DNA from: Atrichornis clamosus
Lineage: Eukaryota > Chordata > Aves > Passeriformes > Menuridae
Assembly (NCBI GenBank): GCA_013400975.1
Contig: WBMZ01002991.1
Location: 62,001 to 126,000, forward strand
Direction of reading: 5' to 3'
Length of the DNA: 64,000 nt
Positions 26,540 through 41,221 of the stretch are shown piece by piece. The position numbers and the translations under genes were made by a program. Position 1 is the first letter of the stretch. The number at the start of each line of letters is the position of its first letter. Under the pieces are notes generated by a model. It saw nothing but the letters and a program-made list of their open reading frames with translations, was not told where the DNA came from and did not search any database.

Positions 26540-27110
26540 TCTTTCACGTCCCAGAGGCGGCCGAGCAGGGTGTCTGGACAGCAAATCCCTTTGCCAGTTC
26601 CCTGACAGCCTGTGGTGGGGGGAACGAGACTCGAAAACGCCCAGAGGAGGCGGAAACGGGCACTGCGCTCTCCAGCCTCTCTGATCCGCTGGCAGGAAAG
26701 GCCGCGCTGGCGGAATCGCTGCCGGGGGCCGCCGCGGCAGCCGCTTGCGGGAGAGCGGGCGCGGGGGCTGCGGCGGCTGCGGCCGGGGCGCGGGCGCGGG
26801 GGCGGGCGGGACGTGGGAGGGAAAAGCCCGCGCCTGGCGCAGCTGCCGCCCGCCAGCCCTTGTGCCCCCGGGCAGCTGCGGCAGCCTTCTGCTGGCGAGG
26901 GGCTGCGCCGGCGGTGAGGCGTTTATCTTCTGTTTGTTTCAGTGTCCCCACCCCCCAGGAACCAAAACCAACCCCAAACTCCATAAAAATCCGCGCTTGT
27001 TTAATGAAATCTAACAACTTCATTTTCCCCCACACACAGTGTGTGGCCCGTGCAGCCGCAGGCGGCAGCACGTTGACATGCCGCGTATTGGAAGGACACG
27101 GTCCTTGAAA
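26540..27110 (+). promoter_or_regulatory. CpG island, candidate HIVEP2 promoter and first exon
   Basis: This is the only dense CpG cluster in the window. By hand count, 26701-26820 holds about 23 CpG in 120 bases, while the flanks have almost none. It contains GC boxes (GGGCGGG-type at about 26799-26812). A donor-like GGCG|gtgagg at 26913/26914 could end a non-coding first exon on the + strand. The core is about 24 kb upstream of the next candidate leader exon, a plausible distance for HIVEP2. Long ORFs on both strands here reflect GC richness (few stop codons) and alanine/arginine-rich junk translations. The island could instead serve a divergent or non-coding transcript. Confidence 0.6.
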
Positions 27111-29442
27111 TCCTCTGGCACAGCGAGCTACTGCTTTCAAACTGGAGCAGAGACAGATAAGGATATCGTGAAGGAGAAATTTGGCGTTGCATATTATAAA
27201 ACGGAATCCTTAAAAAACCTTCATACTTTTGGCAGTATTTCATATCTTGTAAATAGAACCCATATATATTCATGCGTATTTTAAACAACATAGTGTACTG
27301 CAATTTCTGCTATCTAAGCAGATATCTTGATAGAGTAATTTAAAAACAGAGCTGGTTTTTTTTTTGTAGCCAGCACTGCACCAATTAAATAACAAGGCCA
27401 GCCTCCGTTAGGCATCCTAGCCCAGGGTCTGCCAGGTGTCCGTATACCTGCTGAAGGCAATGAAGGAGTTCAGGAGTTGACCCAGCACAGGGTGATGGCA
27501 TCATTGTCTGGCTCTCCCTGGGCAGAGCTCACTGGGGGTTGTGTGCTGCAATGCACAATGCTGTGCAAGAGACACTTGTAAAAAGCAAGACATGCAAATG
27601 ATTTTGAATTACAGGCATCAGGAAGGATTCTTTATAATACCTAGATAAACCTCCATATGTTTCATTTCTGTATAATTTCTACAAGTAACCTACTTTTTGC
27701 TGGGGAGAGGGAGTCACAATAACATGAACACTGAACTGCTGAGTCCCCCACTTGATGGCAATAATTTTATGTAATTTCCAATACATGTATGTACCTATTG
27801 GCATCTATATTTCTCTCTGTCTAAAAATATCTTAAGGTTATAAATTCAAGGCTTACAGCTTCAATTAAGACATAGAGTGAACAATTGCAATTTTAAATCT
27901 GCCAGTGACATATATGCAGAATCCTTGTGACATACCATGCTGTACTAACCCTAAATTAAGTATTTCAAAATATAAGGAAGACACGATACCACTCAGTCTT
28001 TTAAAGTAACCCTGTGAACCTTGCTGTATACGTATCAGAAATGTGAATAATTTACATTTTTAAAAAATTACATAATGTCCAGTGCCCTTTGCAAATCCAT
28101 GTGAGTGGAGACTCTTGCTCACTGACACTTTGCTAAAAAGTTCTAAGACTATTCTGAGCCAGTTGAGAAGCTGAGATCCACACTTGCAGTTACCTCCAGA
28201 TGGCTGCACTTTCATTTGCTACCAAGCCTCCTAACATCTCAGCGTTTGCATTTTTGGGATGGTGATGTGTACAGTTCCACTTGTTTTTGCCAGAAAATGT
28301 ACAGGGCATTGTATGATAAGTTTTGACACATGGTATATCTCAAAGAAGAGATGAGAAAGGGATTGTGGGGAGAGAGAAAAGACAAGGAAAAGAGGAGGAC
28401 AGGAAAAGAAAGGAGTAAGAAAATGCTGCAATAGGAGTTTATGTCAGTGTAATGAATTCAGTCTGACTGGCAAATACAATCTGACTGCAAGTTGTGAATT
28501 TCATTGAATTTGATCCAAGAAAGACACAGCTGAGCAATCTGCAGGAAGCAATCTTTTCCTAGAAGTATGCAGCTCCAAACTGTACAAATTCTTCCACTGG
28601 TCGTAAAATGTCTGTCTGCCACTGAACCTGTGCAATCAGATACTTTTGAAGAGAAAGTGTTGTACTGAAACAGTCGACTAAAGAATAACAAAAAATATCA
28701 CCAAATGTAAAGTTTTGAAATAAGAAAACTTATATAATTTGAAGTTGGCCAATGAAGCTCTAGTGATAAGGACAGTTAATCATTTCTGGTGCAGCTGTTT
28801 CCTGACATTCCTGCAAAATGTTGTGGAAAAATTAATGAAGGTTCATTCAGTAGTGGTTTCAAGCTTGGCTAGTGGAAAATATGACAGTATTTCCATCGTC
28901 AATTAAGAACAAGCAGGGCTTTTTTTCCGTAGGGGAAGTGGTATGCAGTTTGTACTGCACAGGAAACTGTAGACTTGAGAGCAGCTGATAGTAACAGGTA
29001 TGCAGAGAATATGGAGAAGGGCCCTGGCCCTCTTCTCTTATCACATGTGCTTCAGTGTAGTAGAACAAGCTCTGTTATATACTGGAAATACTGGATACTT
29101 ATGCTATCTTGCATGTGGGGTATTCCTTTGAGTGTCTGACTGAAAATATATGCCCTGATTGTCACTTCAGTAACAAAGCTTGCATGTTTAAGGCTTTCAT
29201 TGCAATTTTATTTTGTTACTGTGATGTTCCAAAAGACTAATTTCTTCAGGTAGAGAGATGCAGAATTTTTTTTCCCATCTCTGAAATTCAAGTTACTTGC
29301 AATTCGACCTCGGGGTGGCTGATTTCCACAGCCATGCGGCATGCCTTGGTGAGCACGTGTGGTTGCTGTGCTGCCTGGGTGTGGAGCGGCAGTAGGGCTA
29401 GAGGGGAACTCGCTGGCCTCGTGTGCGGTGCAGACATGGGCC

Positions 29443-29464
29443 GTGTGTGTGTGTGTGTGTGTGT
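29443..29464. repeat. (GT)11 microsatellite
   Basis: Eleven uninterrupted GT units, with further short GTGTG blocks up to about 29490. It lies in a locally CpG-containing stretch. Confidence 0.95.
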
Positions 29465-32400
29465 GCAGACTCGGTGTCGTGCGTGTGTATGAGGTGTAGC
29501 CGATAGCCGAGAAAATGTGTGGAAACACGAGCGTGGCCAGGGGGCGCATTCCTGTTGCAGATCGGCATAGCTGAAGGTCACTGTAGCAGCTGAGCAGTGG
29601 AAATGCGCCACTCCTTCACCTTGTAGCCCTCAGCCCCTGGCAGGCAGCCAGCTGCCGACAGCCTCCTCAATGGCACCTTGGGGCTCCTGCTCCTGCCAAA
29701 GATCTCCTGCGCTTGAGTTCCTCCAGCCCGACTCACTTTGGGGTATGCTGGATCTGCTCTACTGTTGGGAAGAAGGTAGTTGGGAAAGAGGCAGTTTCAC
29801 TCTTGAGAATAAATTGTGAAGACCAGTCCTGTACAGTCAGTAGAATTAACTTTTTTACTCAAAGAGATCTGAATTTTATTTTGTGTTAAAAATGCATTAG
29901 TGTGAAAATACACACGGTTCTGGTACAGAAACATTTGATTTATCACTGCAAATGTTTGGGTGAATGATTTAGGTGCTCAGTACCTTTATGGACTGTGAGG
30001 GTTTGTACAAGCCTGCCTACTGTAGCAGCTTTTTTCTTCCTCTGACTTTCTGAGATACTTTGAGCCCTACCATAAATACGAGTTCTAGCCTGTTTACACA
30101 GTATGAGGATTCATGCTAAAATGGTTGATAGAAGATGCTTTATAATGAATGGTTCACGTTTCTCTAATATCACTCTGTAAAGGAGACACTCTACTCCACC
30201 TGCAAATTTAGAGGACCCTTAGCAAGCTCGCGAAAAGCGTTTGTCTTGTTCTCTGTAATGGTAACTGTAGAGTATGTAGTTCTTACTGATGTGTTTAAGG
30301 CAGTGTAAAATAGTTAATAATGATGGAGTTATATCCATGATTTGCAACCATTCACATAAGCACATAAAAGTCAGCCCCAAGTTCTCTCTCCCTGATGCAG
30401 TCCACTGTGAGAAGCTTCACTTAAGATTCTCCCAAGCCTGCAATCCCTAGTGCAGATAAACCTGTTGCTGAAGTCGGTGACAGCTTTACCACTATCAGAG
30501 CTATCAGAGCATTAGAGACAGCTCATTAAGAGCCTCTAGTTAGTCTTGATTTGTGACATTAAAAGATGAATCCTTCAAGAATCCCATCTGCAACCACGTG
30601 TCTCCTGCCACTGCAGTCAATATATTTTCATGCTCACAGTGAGACCACTGTGTGCTGCAGGGTAGCATGGGAGTAAGGGAAAGATGAGGACTTGGCTCTT
30701 GCAGTTTATCTGATGTGGGAAATCTGAGGGTACTGGGTCAGACATGAGCTGCTTTTAAACTTCTCAGCATGAGGGCTGTGCCTTCAGCTGCTTAGGAATT
30801 TCCCATAAAAACAATTTGTCAATTGAAAGCGGAATTTCCACAAGAACAAGTTTTCCACTGGAAAATTTCCATATTGCTATTTTTATTTTTTTGTTTTCCC
30901 ATGGAAATCTCTGAATGAAATACTTCCCTTTAAGTCACTTTACTCCATGAAGAAGGTCTTTAATTAGCTGATCTGAGCTAAAATGGCTTCAGTTGCCATT
31001 AAGTTGCATCTGCCTATTATGTCTCTTGTCTTGTGACAAATGGCAATACAAAAATTTAGTGCTTAAGAAGTTCCTGTGGGCAGATCACCTTGACAGTCTT
31101 CGTGTTGTAGTCACTCGTGAAAAAGTCTACTAACAACTGAAAAAGTAATGTCAAAGTGAAACAGATTCTAAAATAGAGGCCCCAAACCCCAGGAAACCAG
31201 AGGAGCCTTGCCCATTTGTGAGCTTATATCTTTGCTGTTCAAACTCAGTTTCCCAAAATTTTGTGTATTTTATACATTTAAAATGTCTACGGGGATTGTA
31301 AAACTCTCAGACTCCACTTGAAATTAATGGGGAATAACAAGTATGTTTAAGTGATTGTAAAATTGACTAAGATCACAAGATCGAGGTGAAGGACTCGCAC
31401 ACGTCCTGCTTTATTGCCTGCCCTGACAGTCCCTACGAAGGGCAGTTGTGCAATGGCTGAGACATTACTGTAGGTGACTGCACACCTGGTGCTGATCATA
31501 TGGGAAGGGAGAGGAATGCTGCTGACACCAAGGTGTTCATCATATCACACTCTTATGGATGAATGTTCAAAAAGGATGAATATCACTTTTACTTTTTAAA
31601 CTAACCTAATAGTTGTATTAGGTGCTGGGTTCTCCTCGTATGGTACTGTGTCCCCAGACTTTTATGAATCTTTTTCTTGCTATCTCTCATCAGTTCTTCA
31701 TCCTGTTCTCATTTATATATGCAGCCAGTTCCATCACAGCACTAAAACTTTGGTTATGTTGCGTGGTGACCAGCTAGCAGTTTTGATAATCATGGCTGGA
31801 GGCATGCACAGAGTACTAGCCCTGTTGTCCCTGAGGGAAATGTCCCCCAGGAGGAAAAGGGCTGTACCAGAAAGCGTGCTGCGTGACAGCCACTGCACCA
31901 GAGGAAGCTTGCTGTCTACATGAGGCTGAAGGCAGGTGCAGATTGCTTCACCTGGTGCACACAGGAAGCAGCATGGCCAATGTCTGACTTTGCTTCAGAC
32001 AGCCTCCCCGGTGCCTCTCAGAAAGGCACAGGAGTTGTGGTTAAATATTACAGTTTAACCTTTTACTTGCTCACAGACCAAACAGGAGCTAAGTAACTGT
32101 AAGCCATTAGCTCCATTTTAAGTATCTCTTGCACTGGATGAAGGGCAGTCGACTCTAACTCATATCTTCCAAATGAATGACTCAGAGTGAAAATTCTGGG
32201 CTACTTTACCTACAGCAGAGTATGGTGCCAGCACATCTAATGCATCCACCTCTGTTCCTTGTTCTGCCCCTCTTAAAGGATTCTCTTTATTTTCCATTCT
32301 CCCTTACACTCTCACTGGTTGGTTTTCAGCCTCATAATTTTCACTGGGTAGCCTGCATTGGGTTTCTGTATGCTGATTGCTGGATCTGAACCTTCTTCCT

Positions 32401-35400
32401 TCTGGGAGGATAGGACTGACAGGTCATGCAGAACTTGTTTGATTTTGAAATCAGGAAGGGTTTTTGAGAGCTGCCTTAGCCATTAATCCTGCCAGCATCC
32501 CCATTCTTACCAGATGGTGCTGGGAACCTGCCCAGCCCCAAACCCTTCTGCTTTCGCACTGCTTAGCCACTCACTCCAGTGGTGCTGAAGACAAAAGTGT
32601 CTGAATAGAAGTGTTTGAATAGAAAGAAGAGTGGGCTCATAAGGGCTGGCGATTAATTCTTTATTTAAGTATGTCAACAGTTGCCTTTAGGAGATACCAA
32701 CATAAGTCACTGGCATTCAAAGGAACACCAAATAGGCTTTCTGTGCTAACAGCGAAGACGTAATTGTACTGAAAAGCTGAACACAGTTTCAAAGATAATA
32801 CAATGTGACACCGCCATTTCTATCTGTGTGTTGTCCTTTGGGAAAAACAAGTCCACCTCAGTTTTAATCCCCTATACTAAAAAGGAAGGTGTTCTTCAAG
32901 TATTATTGAAACTGGAGTTTTCATTCACCTGTTAGAATTTGAAGACTAACTGAAGGAATGATGGTAGCAATCATTCACACCGTTCGGCAAGAAAAAAACA
33001 ATTGGCAAAACCTACATTGGTGACAATCACTTGTATTTCACGGTTGCATTGCAAAGGCCTCCATTCTAAATATAATATAGGCAGAATTGTTCTGTTTAGT
33101 GTGTCCTAAAATTATCCAGCTCAGAAATACTTTAAGGAAGTGTAAAAATGAATTCTCAATTTCTCAAAAGGCATCTTAAAGGGGAAGGCATGCTGATGTG
33201 GAAGTATTGAATAAATGCTGTCTTGGTAACAATTTTACCAAATGGAGGGAAGAGTCATACACGTCATGTCCTTGTTATAAGATTCATGGAGAAAATACTC
33301 CCACTCAGATAGAAATTCACTGTAAACAGCTCTCTTGCTTTTAGAGTTGATGTACTTTTGAAGATGCAGTGGCTCTTAGAAGGAACAGAGCATGTTGTGC
33401 AATAATGTGACCTTATGTTTCATAGACACTTCCAGTTTTGGAATGTGAAATGTCTGAAACTGGGAGTGGGTGGACAAGAGGTGGAGCCAGTCAGGAGCCT
33501 GGGTGGCTGCATTTCTGAGAAACTCTCTTCTGCTGGTGAGTACTGCTAATTCACCAAGCACACAGCTAAAGCCCTGAATAGTGCCGAGTTGAACCACTAA
33601 GCAATATCAAGTTTCAAATGGACATGGAGCTATAGGGTGATATTTTGGAAGTTAATTGTATAAAACCTAGTTGAAAACAAGGCTGAATTCTTTCAGACCC
33701 GAAACCACATCCCAAAATGCGTCAGAGACTCTTGATGCTGCAGCGAGGTCAGCTTCCCTCCCCCCCTACCTGTGAGTCAGGACAATTCTATTAAAGGAAG
33801 CTTTTATCGGAGGCTCTCAAGAGAGAGGTAGACAACATGCAGATGGTCAGGACACAGTGGGACAGATCCTGTGCCTGCATAAATGGTCACCAACAGGCAG
33901 AAGATCATTTTTTCTGGAGAACACAGGGATACTAAGGAAAGAATAGTATTTGAGCAAGAGGTAGGTTCGACTGATTTCACCTTCTCCTTAATTAAAACTT
34001 GGATTCAGAGTCCACTCAAACTGGCATTGTATCTATTTTTCAAGAGGACAAAGGCTAAGTTTCTTATGGGCTTGATGCCCTCAGTGCTTGTCCACAGTTC
34101 CTTCCATATCTACTCTGCTGAAAATCACAGAAAAATAATCTTGGAGCAGCTCAGTTCACTGTAGAGAGAAAAAAACAAGGAGGAAACAGAAATTATTCAA
34201 CAGGTGGGAATTTCAGAGGTGTGATCTTGATTTTCAGTCTAGGCAGACACTTTTTAAAATAGAAACTTCCTGTAGGGTAGTCATCCACTTACTCTTTCCT
34301 TTTCTAGAAATCCAGACCTGCTCATGGGTGGGTCAACACTACTGGGACTTAAAAATATCTGTGAGCAATGCTGCCCCGTTCATATTGGTGTGCCTAGAAC
34401 TTTTTCCTTGTTGTTTGTTATTGCTGTTATTACCTGGACTGCTCTAGCAGAGTATTAGCATAGATGAGATTCCTGGAACAAGCAGTATTTTGACAACTTG
34501 GAGCTGTGGTTTTAGAAGTGTTCTTCTTTTAATGCTGGCAGATGCTCTGTGCTTCCTAGACTCACTGTTACTGCTACTGGAGAAGAAGTATGTTACAGCA
34601 CCTCTGTGATTAAAAAGATACCTCTAGAAATAATTTACAGGATCAGTACTTTTATTATTTCTGTGTGAGATTGCTAGCAGCAGGTAAGAGATCCTGGAAA
34701 CCAGCTGTAGTTAATTCATGACCTGTCAGAAAAGAAGGTTGGGGTTTCCACTCCTGATGAGCACCTTGAGTGAAAAGCAGAGCATGCAAAGATCTGACCT
34801 ACCTGAGCCCTCAGCACAATGGCAAGTCTGCGTTTGAGTGATTTTCCTGAGAGCACCCCATGTGGAATTTTCTGCTGTATTGAAAGCTTATATTGTATTG
34901 GTTTGATCCACTTTCCATTTCACTGGTGGAATATTTCTATTAACTTTCCCACAAGCTGATTCGGACTGCATACAAAGCGGGGAAAAAATAAAAGGTTTGG
35001 ATTTGAATTTGTAGGTGGTGCATTTTAGAAGCAACTTAATCAATGCTTTGTTCCTAGAGGTGTAAGCAAGCTTTTCTTTAAAAAATGAAAAACAACTGGA
35101 TGCGCTTCTGGTATCCCTCTGATTGCCAAGCATTCATTAGCAAACATTCAGGCAAATGGATCTCTTTATGCAGATATGTCTGAGCCCGTATGTGGACATA
35201 TTCACATACAGAGTTTGAGTTGGAGAAAATAGGGTGCTCTTGATAGACTTGCTGGGGCAGGTATCTGCCTGAAATTACATTTGTGTTTTCCATTCAGAAA
35301 GTGTTAAGTCTAAAGATGGTTGTGGTGGAAAAAGAAATACCTAAAGCGTAAAGCAAGGCTGTGTTTTATCTGAGCTTTATGATGAGGTGGACAGACAAAC

Positions 35401-37679
35401 CTAAGCAGAGCAGTGTGGGCTCCCATAAAGGGTGTAGAACTGCCCCAGGCAAAGGATGCTCCTGGGCATCTTGACGGTACTAGCTGCCACATTCCCCTTT
35501 TGTGTGATTCAGCAAATTATTTCCCTGTTGGATAAGGTGGAAGTATGCTTCCTCTGCCACCTGCCTGGTTGCCTGCTGTCCAAACCCGCTCTGACCAGTC
35601 AGCAGGAAATGTGACTGCCTTTGGCCTCCACTGGCCTTCTTCTGGCCTTCCTCTGCCCTTTGCTCTTTCTGGCAAGGTCCTGGTGCAGTCAGACTGCAGG
35701 ATAGCAACATAAGTGCCAGCTGTCATGTTAAATTGCAATTTGGTTCACATCAGTTCTTTCTCTAAGGAGGTTTATATAGAATATAAAAGTTCATATCCTA
35801 TCTTACGATTAGCTTTGACATCTTTGAACAGATCAAGAAGAAAAATGAATTGTTACCCTAAAGAAAGCTGTGAAGAAAAATACCAGAGTGATAGCTTTTT
35901 TACTTTTAAGTTTTGCTGATCAGAAATCAGAAGCTCAATTTGGATCAAACATTCATAGCGATCCTGCAATCAAATACTCCCAGTTTAAGATGCAAACAGC
36001 AGCTCCTCCAGCTTGCTCTAATGAACCAGCATCTCTTTGTTGATGCTAGCAGAGCAATTAGGCTCCCTGATATGCAGTTGCATCTGAGCAATTTGGTTTA
36101 TTTTACTCAGGCAGACCTCACCAATGCACAATTAAAATGGCGTTTTCATCTCACACTTAGGGGTTGAGAAGAAGCTTTTGAAGGTCTTGGTTCCTCTGAT
36201 GAGCTTGGTAGAGGAACAAAATCAAACAAGGGTTTTTTGTTGCAGCAGTTGGGTCGTGACTGAGACAGTTGGCTACTTCATTATAGCAAAGACGTAGGTG
36301 GCCTTTCTCATGTTTTGAGATCCAAGAGAAGAGCTCTGACTTGACTGACACCTTTGACGGGAGTGGAGTCAATCCTTTGCAGAAGGAGTGTCAGGTCAGC
36401 TGTGCCGTATGCAGCACGCACTGACAGCCAGCTCTTTCCTCTCAGCTGCTTTGAAGTTACGGGCTCTGTCTTTCTGGTAGGATCAGATCCAAGTGGGGAG
36501 ATGGCCCTGAGTTCAGGCAACTTAAAATGTCTGTAATTTTTTGCACCTGTTTGCAGTATTTATAGCTTATTTTAACCTGTGCTTTCTCTTTAGTGTAACA
36601 GTTACCAGCAGACTTCCTTGCTGGTACTGCTTTCACTCTGAGGGAAAGGCTGGATGTAATTTGGAGGATCATTAGGGTGAGATCAGCTCTTGAAACCCTA
36701 GTCAAGTTAATGATGAAACCTGAGTTTTGTTAATAATGCATTGTAATTATTACTGCCAGGAGGGCAGATACCTTGTATTTCTCATGTTTTTAGCTTGAGG
36801 ATCCTGGTTACAATGATCTGTTCAACTTGTTATCTCTTCCACCCCTTGTTCTGGTCTACAAAAGGAAGATACCTCATCTCCTTCACCAGATTTCCACTTG
36901 AGCTTTCCCAGGTAGAGCAGTGTCTCCACAGATGTTGGTGCGTTATGCAGGCTGGGAAGCAGAGGAGCTGAGAGGAGGATACATGATCAACAGATGAAGT
37001 AGAAGAACGTTAATAATAAAAGACATCTAATTGGATGTGCCCTTTTGCCCAGCAGCGAGGACATATGTCAGTGCACAGCAGGCACCAGGCCTGTGGCAAC
37101 CTGCGGGAGCAGAAGACCTCGTATAGGTCTTCATGAGGAAAAAATTGCATTATGAGCTGAGCTGCTTGGCTGCTGCAATTGCCAATAAAGCATTAATCCT
37201 AGCCTTTCATAGACTACATCTATTGCTCGCACCTCAGAGATGCTGGGCCAGATTGAAGAGGTGACATAAATCATGGTGTGCCTTACGTGTTGGTGAGTGG
37301 GAGGGGAGAGCACAGTGGGGAAAATGACACCACGCAGGGGCGGGAGGGAGAAGGCTGCGGCAGGAAAAGCAACCTGCGGCAGGATGTAGGAAGATGTGAG
37401 ATAGTGCAGCCCCTCTTAATGCTGTATCTTCTTACTGCCTCCCATAACTCCTGTTACAGCCTCCGCTGCTGTCCTGTGCTGGTGCCTTCTGCTTCCATTT
37501 GTCCGTGGTGGGGTGCCTCTACCCAGGGTGCGAAATTGGCAGTGCTTTAACCAACTGTAGACTTTCATTTTGTGGAAAATGCCATTGTGGAACTGCTGTC
37601 CCATCTGAAGTGCAGGAAGCCACTATGTCCAGTCTCCCACCCCACCTGTGCCAGGTGTTTGTGAAGGCATAAGTTAGAG

Positions 37680-37946
37680 ACCTTGCTTTAGGACAAGAGG
37701 AAATGGCCTTAAAGTTGCCAGGAAGGTATAGTTTGGGTATTAGGAAAACTTTCTACATAGAGGGGTTGGTCAGGCATTGGAACAGGCTGCCCAGGGAAGT
37801 GGTTGAGTCACCATCCCTGGAGGTATTTAAAAGTCTTGTAGATGTGACACTTTGGGGCATGGTTTAGTGGTGGACTTGGCAGTGTTCATGGTTGGGCTCA
37901 GTGATATTAAAGGTCTTTTCCAATCTAAATGATTCCATGATTCTAC
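37680..37946 (+). mobile_element. CR1 LINE, 5'-truncated 3' end
   Basis: It shows the CR1 3' region in sense: ggacaagaggaaatggcctt, then attaggaaaactttct, cattggaacaggctgccc, agggaagtggttgagtcacc, ggaggtatttaaaagtcttg, and the terminal gattccatgattctac octamer-type tail. Similarity to the 20.6-kb copy in reverse is extensive, so both belong to the same or closely related subfamilies. It lies within the putative first HIVEP2 intron. Confidence 0.92.
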
Positions 37947-40900
37947 ATTTGGGACAAGTTTCCAACACCCACAGTTTAAACACTAGCCAAAGGAAAAGGC
38001 CTATAGTGGGAACTTGCCAAAAAGAAGAGCTACCACCCTGGTTTGTTTTAGTTGTGCTCATTATCTTGCCTATACTGTGACCAAGTATTGTTTGTGACAC
38101 TGAAAGCAGAAAGTTTGTGTACCCTTGAACCACTCAGGGGTTGACTTAGTACCATTCCCGCAGATCCTCATCATGATTCTGGCAGCAAAGAAAGCAAGGA
38201 GGAGATGAGCCAGCAGCACTGGAGCACCTGGGGAAGGGTGGGGATGGCACTGAACAGGACTGGACGTGGTCATGCAGTCCCTTGCCCTGCTCTGCCATAT
38301 GTGACTGCCCCTTCCTGCCCCATCTGCCAGCTGTGCCACTGGACAGTGAACCCATCAGGCTATGGATCTGACTGGAAAGTTCCCATTTCTTTCCCTCAAA
38401 TTATTTTCGAGTCAGAGCTTTTCTTTAATTTGGGCACAGCTAAAACTCTCTTGTGAGGGCCCAGAGGCCAAAGGCCCATGTGAGTGGAGGGGATGAGGTG
38501 GCACCTCTCTGTTGCAGGCCCTCTGGGATAGCACAGCAGTGCTGCCAGTGCCCCCAGCCTGTGGGGATCCAGGGGGATGCTTCTAGGCTTTGCCTGTCTC
38601 ATGCAACCAGCCCTGAGGTGCAGAACTTTGGGGCAAAGGCACCAGTCTATTCCAGACAATTTTGGAATTTTCTTAAGTGTACAGCAAAGGCAATTTTCAT
38701 GTTTGTAATACACTTCTCTGTGTTTTTTTAGTTTAATCTTCTCCTTTGTACATGTTTCTTTAAATAGGTGTAACCTTAAAAAGATAGGTAATATATTACT
38801 GTTGCTTAAACAGAATTTCTGCTCCAAGTCTGAGTGGAGGGATAGACTGAGGTAATGATCATTATGTTTTTAACTTTGTAACTTCAGATCCCCAGTGTGG
38901 CTGAGGGTATGTGGTCCTGTCTCCTGTTAACTTTATGGAAATGTACTGCCACAATATGGTCTTCAGTATTTAAGCCTACTAATAATTATTTTTATATCCA
39001 TGTTTCCTTTAATATAATAACATTTGCTCTTCATTTCAGATGAAAATTAAATTGTCTGAAGAATAGTATAATCAACTGATTTGTCTTGCATTGTCATGTT
39101 TATCTGTTCTAGTAAAAAAATCAGTGATTATTAAATTTACCACTAAGGCATAGAATGAAAAGACAAAACTATGATGCTGAACAAAGAGTACTTGCATCAA
39201 TGGGACTTAATGACAGCATATCAAAAAAAGAACATGGTCTCAATTTCCCACTGGAGTTAATGTTAAGAATTTAATCTTATTAACTTTAATTACTTTTTGT
39301 TTAATTTTAAAATCAGAGGAAAATAAAAATTGTAATGTCAGAAAAATCGCTTGGATTGAATCTTGCATATGAAGTTGGCAATATGTTACAGTGGGCTTTT
39401 TTGTTGTAAATCAGAGAAAAGGTCTGGTAAAAACCTGTGCATTTTTGTTCAACCCTGGGCCCAGCAGAACTGATGGGTGGTGTTTGGAGCCACACAGTAA
39501 GGCTGCATAATAATGAAACAAGCCCCTCTTGTGAGCATCAGCCAAAGGAGTTGTGATATCAAATAGAAAAACCAAAATTGTGGGAAAGACCATTTCCTTG
39601 CACAGCTCATGTGGAGCACTAGACAGCACTAGAAATTTGGTGTGAGTGTTGCTTCCAGTAGTGGTATCGCAGTCACAGGCTTTAAATGGTTGCAGATGTT
39701 CTGAAAGGGGTCGTGGGGACCATCCCTGCTTTCCTTTCGGGAAGCTGAGGGTGAAGTGCACGGCCTGCAGGAGCACAGAGTAGCCCGGGAAGCACACTTG
39801 GCTGAACGTCTCTGAACACCTCACTAAGTGTGGCTGTAGCTCGTCCGGTTGCAGTCAAATGCATGGGAGGCTCAGGGCTCCTGGCAGGATGAGCAGTGGG
39901 ATGGTCTGTGTGGCACCCCGAGCAAGGCTGTCCAGCACCGGCAGTAGGCCGAGCCCACCTGTCCCTGCGCAAGGGACAACCCTTTGGCTGCAGCCTGAAA
40001 TGGGAGTAAGTCATGTTTATACCCTTCCTGGCAGCTCCTTTGGGAAGGGCCGTACACCAGCCCGGGGCGGGTGCAACCTGCAGGACCGGGCTGTAACAGT
40101 GCCACTGTGTCCCACTGCCCTCAGGCCCGGCACTGCCACTGGCCGGGCACAGCCTGTGCTCCAGGGCATGGGACCTGCCCTCTGCCCTCACCTCTTGCCT
40201 GCTCCTCGCAGTTTCCTGGTACAGCTCTGGTTTTGCCTCTGCATCTATTCCCATAGTCTGATGGGCTGTTTATTAGGATGTCTTAATAGAAAGCTTCCAA
40301 ATATTTGTTATGGCATGTCAGAATGCAAAAGCCACGTGGAAGGCCTGCCTGGTCTTTTGACTTTTACTATTGTCATAATCTCAGTGAAAAGGGGATGATT
40401 TCAAAATCTGACTTTTACCCCCCTTGTGTTCTCAAGTTTCTCAAGTTAGAAACAGGAAGCTGCTTTGCATAAAGGTAAGATAGTGTTTTTAACAAGACAA
40501 GTTGGTGTTAGACAGACTAAATATACCCACACAGTCATACTCAGTGGGTAGTCCTAGCTATTTTTAGGCTTTATTTTTGCCTCTCTTTATTTGTTTTTTT
40601 TTCAGTGACACCTCCACTGTACCTTCAGCTTGTAGTGAGGCACCGCTTCCTGCACTGGTATGAAACTGGCAATTACAGGCAGCCTTGTCAGGTGTCATTT
40701 ATCAGGCATTGCAGAGGGCTGGTTTCAGCAAAGGAAGAACAAAGCTTAATAAAAAGAGAGAGAGGGAGAAGCATTCTCTTAATGATTTGCCCTTTGCAAC
40801 AACAGACCCTTATCAGATCACCCACGCTCATCTGGCTGCTGACGCTGTACTTGCTTCATTAGTACAAGCTATTTTTACACCTTTTGTGTCTTTTGAGGAA

Positions 40901-41221
40901 CCGAGTGGGCTTGCTGGCTTGTAGTGATTCACCATCTCCAGGCGAACAGGGTGTCCTCAAAACCTGTAGGAGGGGGAGGAAGGGAAAAGTAGGGGGAAGA
41001 GTTCAATTGAATAAGCAAGTGGATTAAGTCAATTAATTGTTTTAGGGGGTCTGAGTGCTAAAACATTATCTTAAGGAAAATAGCCTATGTGCTTTTGGTT
41101 TGCAATGCAAAAGCTATCCCAAGGAACATTTAGTAATAATTAATTTAAGTGTAGCTTAGCAAACATGAAGCCCTGCATGCTTGTGTGTGTACTCTATGTG
41201 TTCATTTCCCTACCTGTAAAG

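Noticed and set aside
26464..27140. Long ORFs on both strands (214 and 198 codons) in the CpG island
   Set aside because: Alanine-, arginine- and glycine-rich translations are expected from CpG-rich DNA. They are antisense mirror images of each other and match no known protein.
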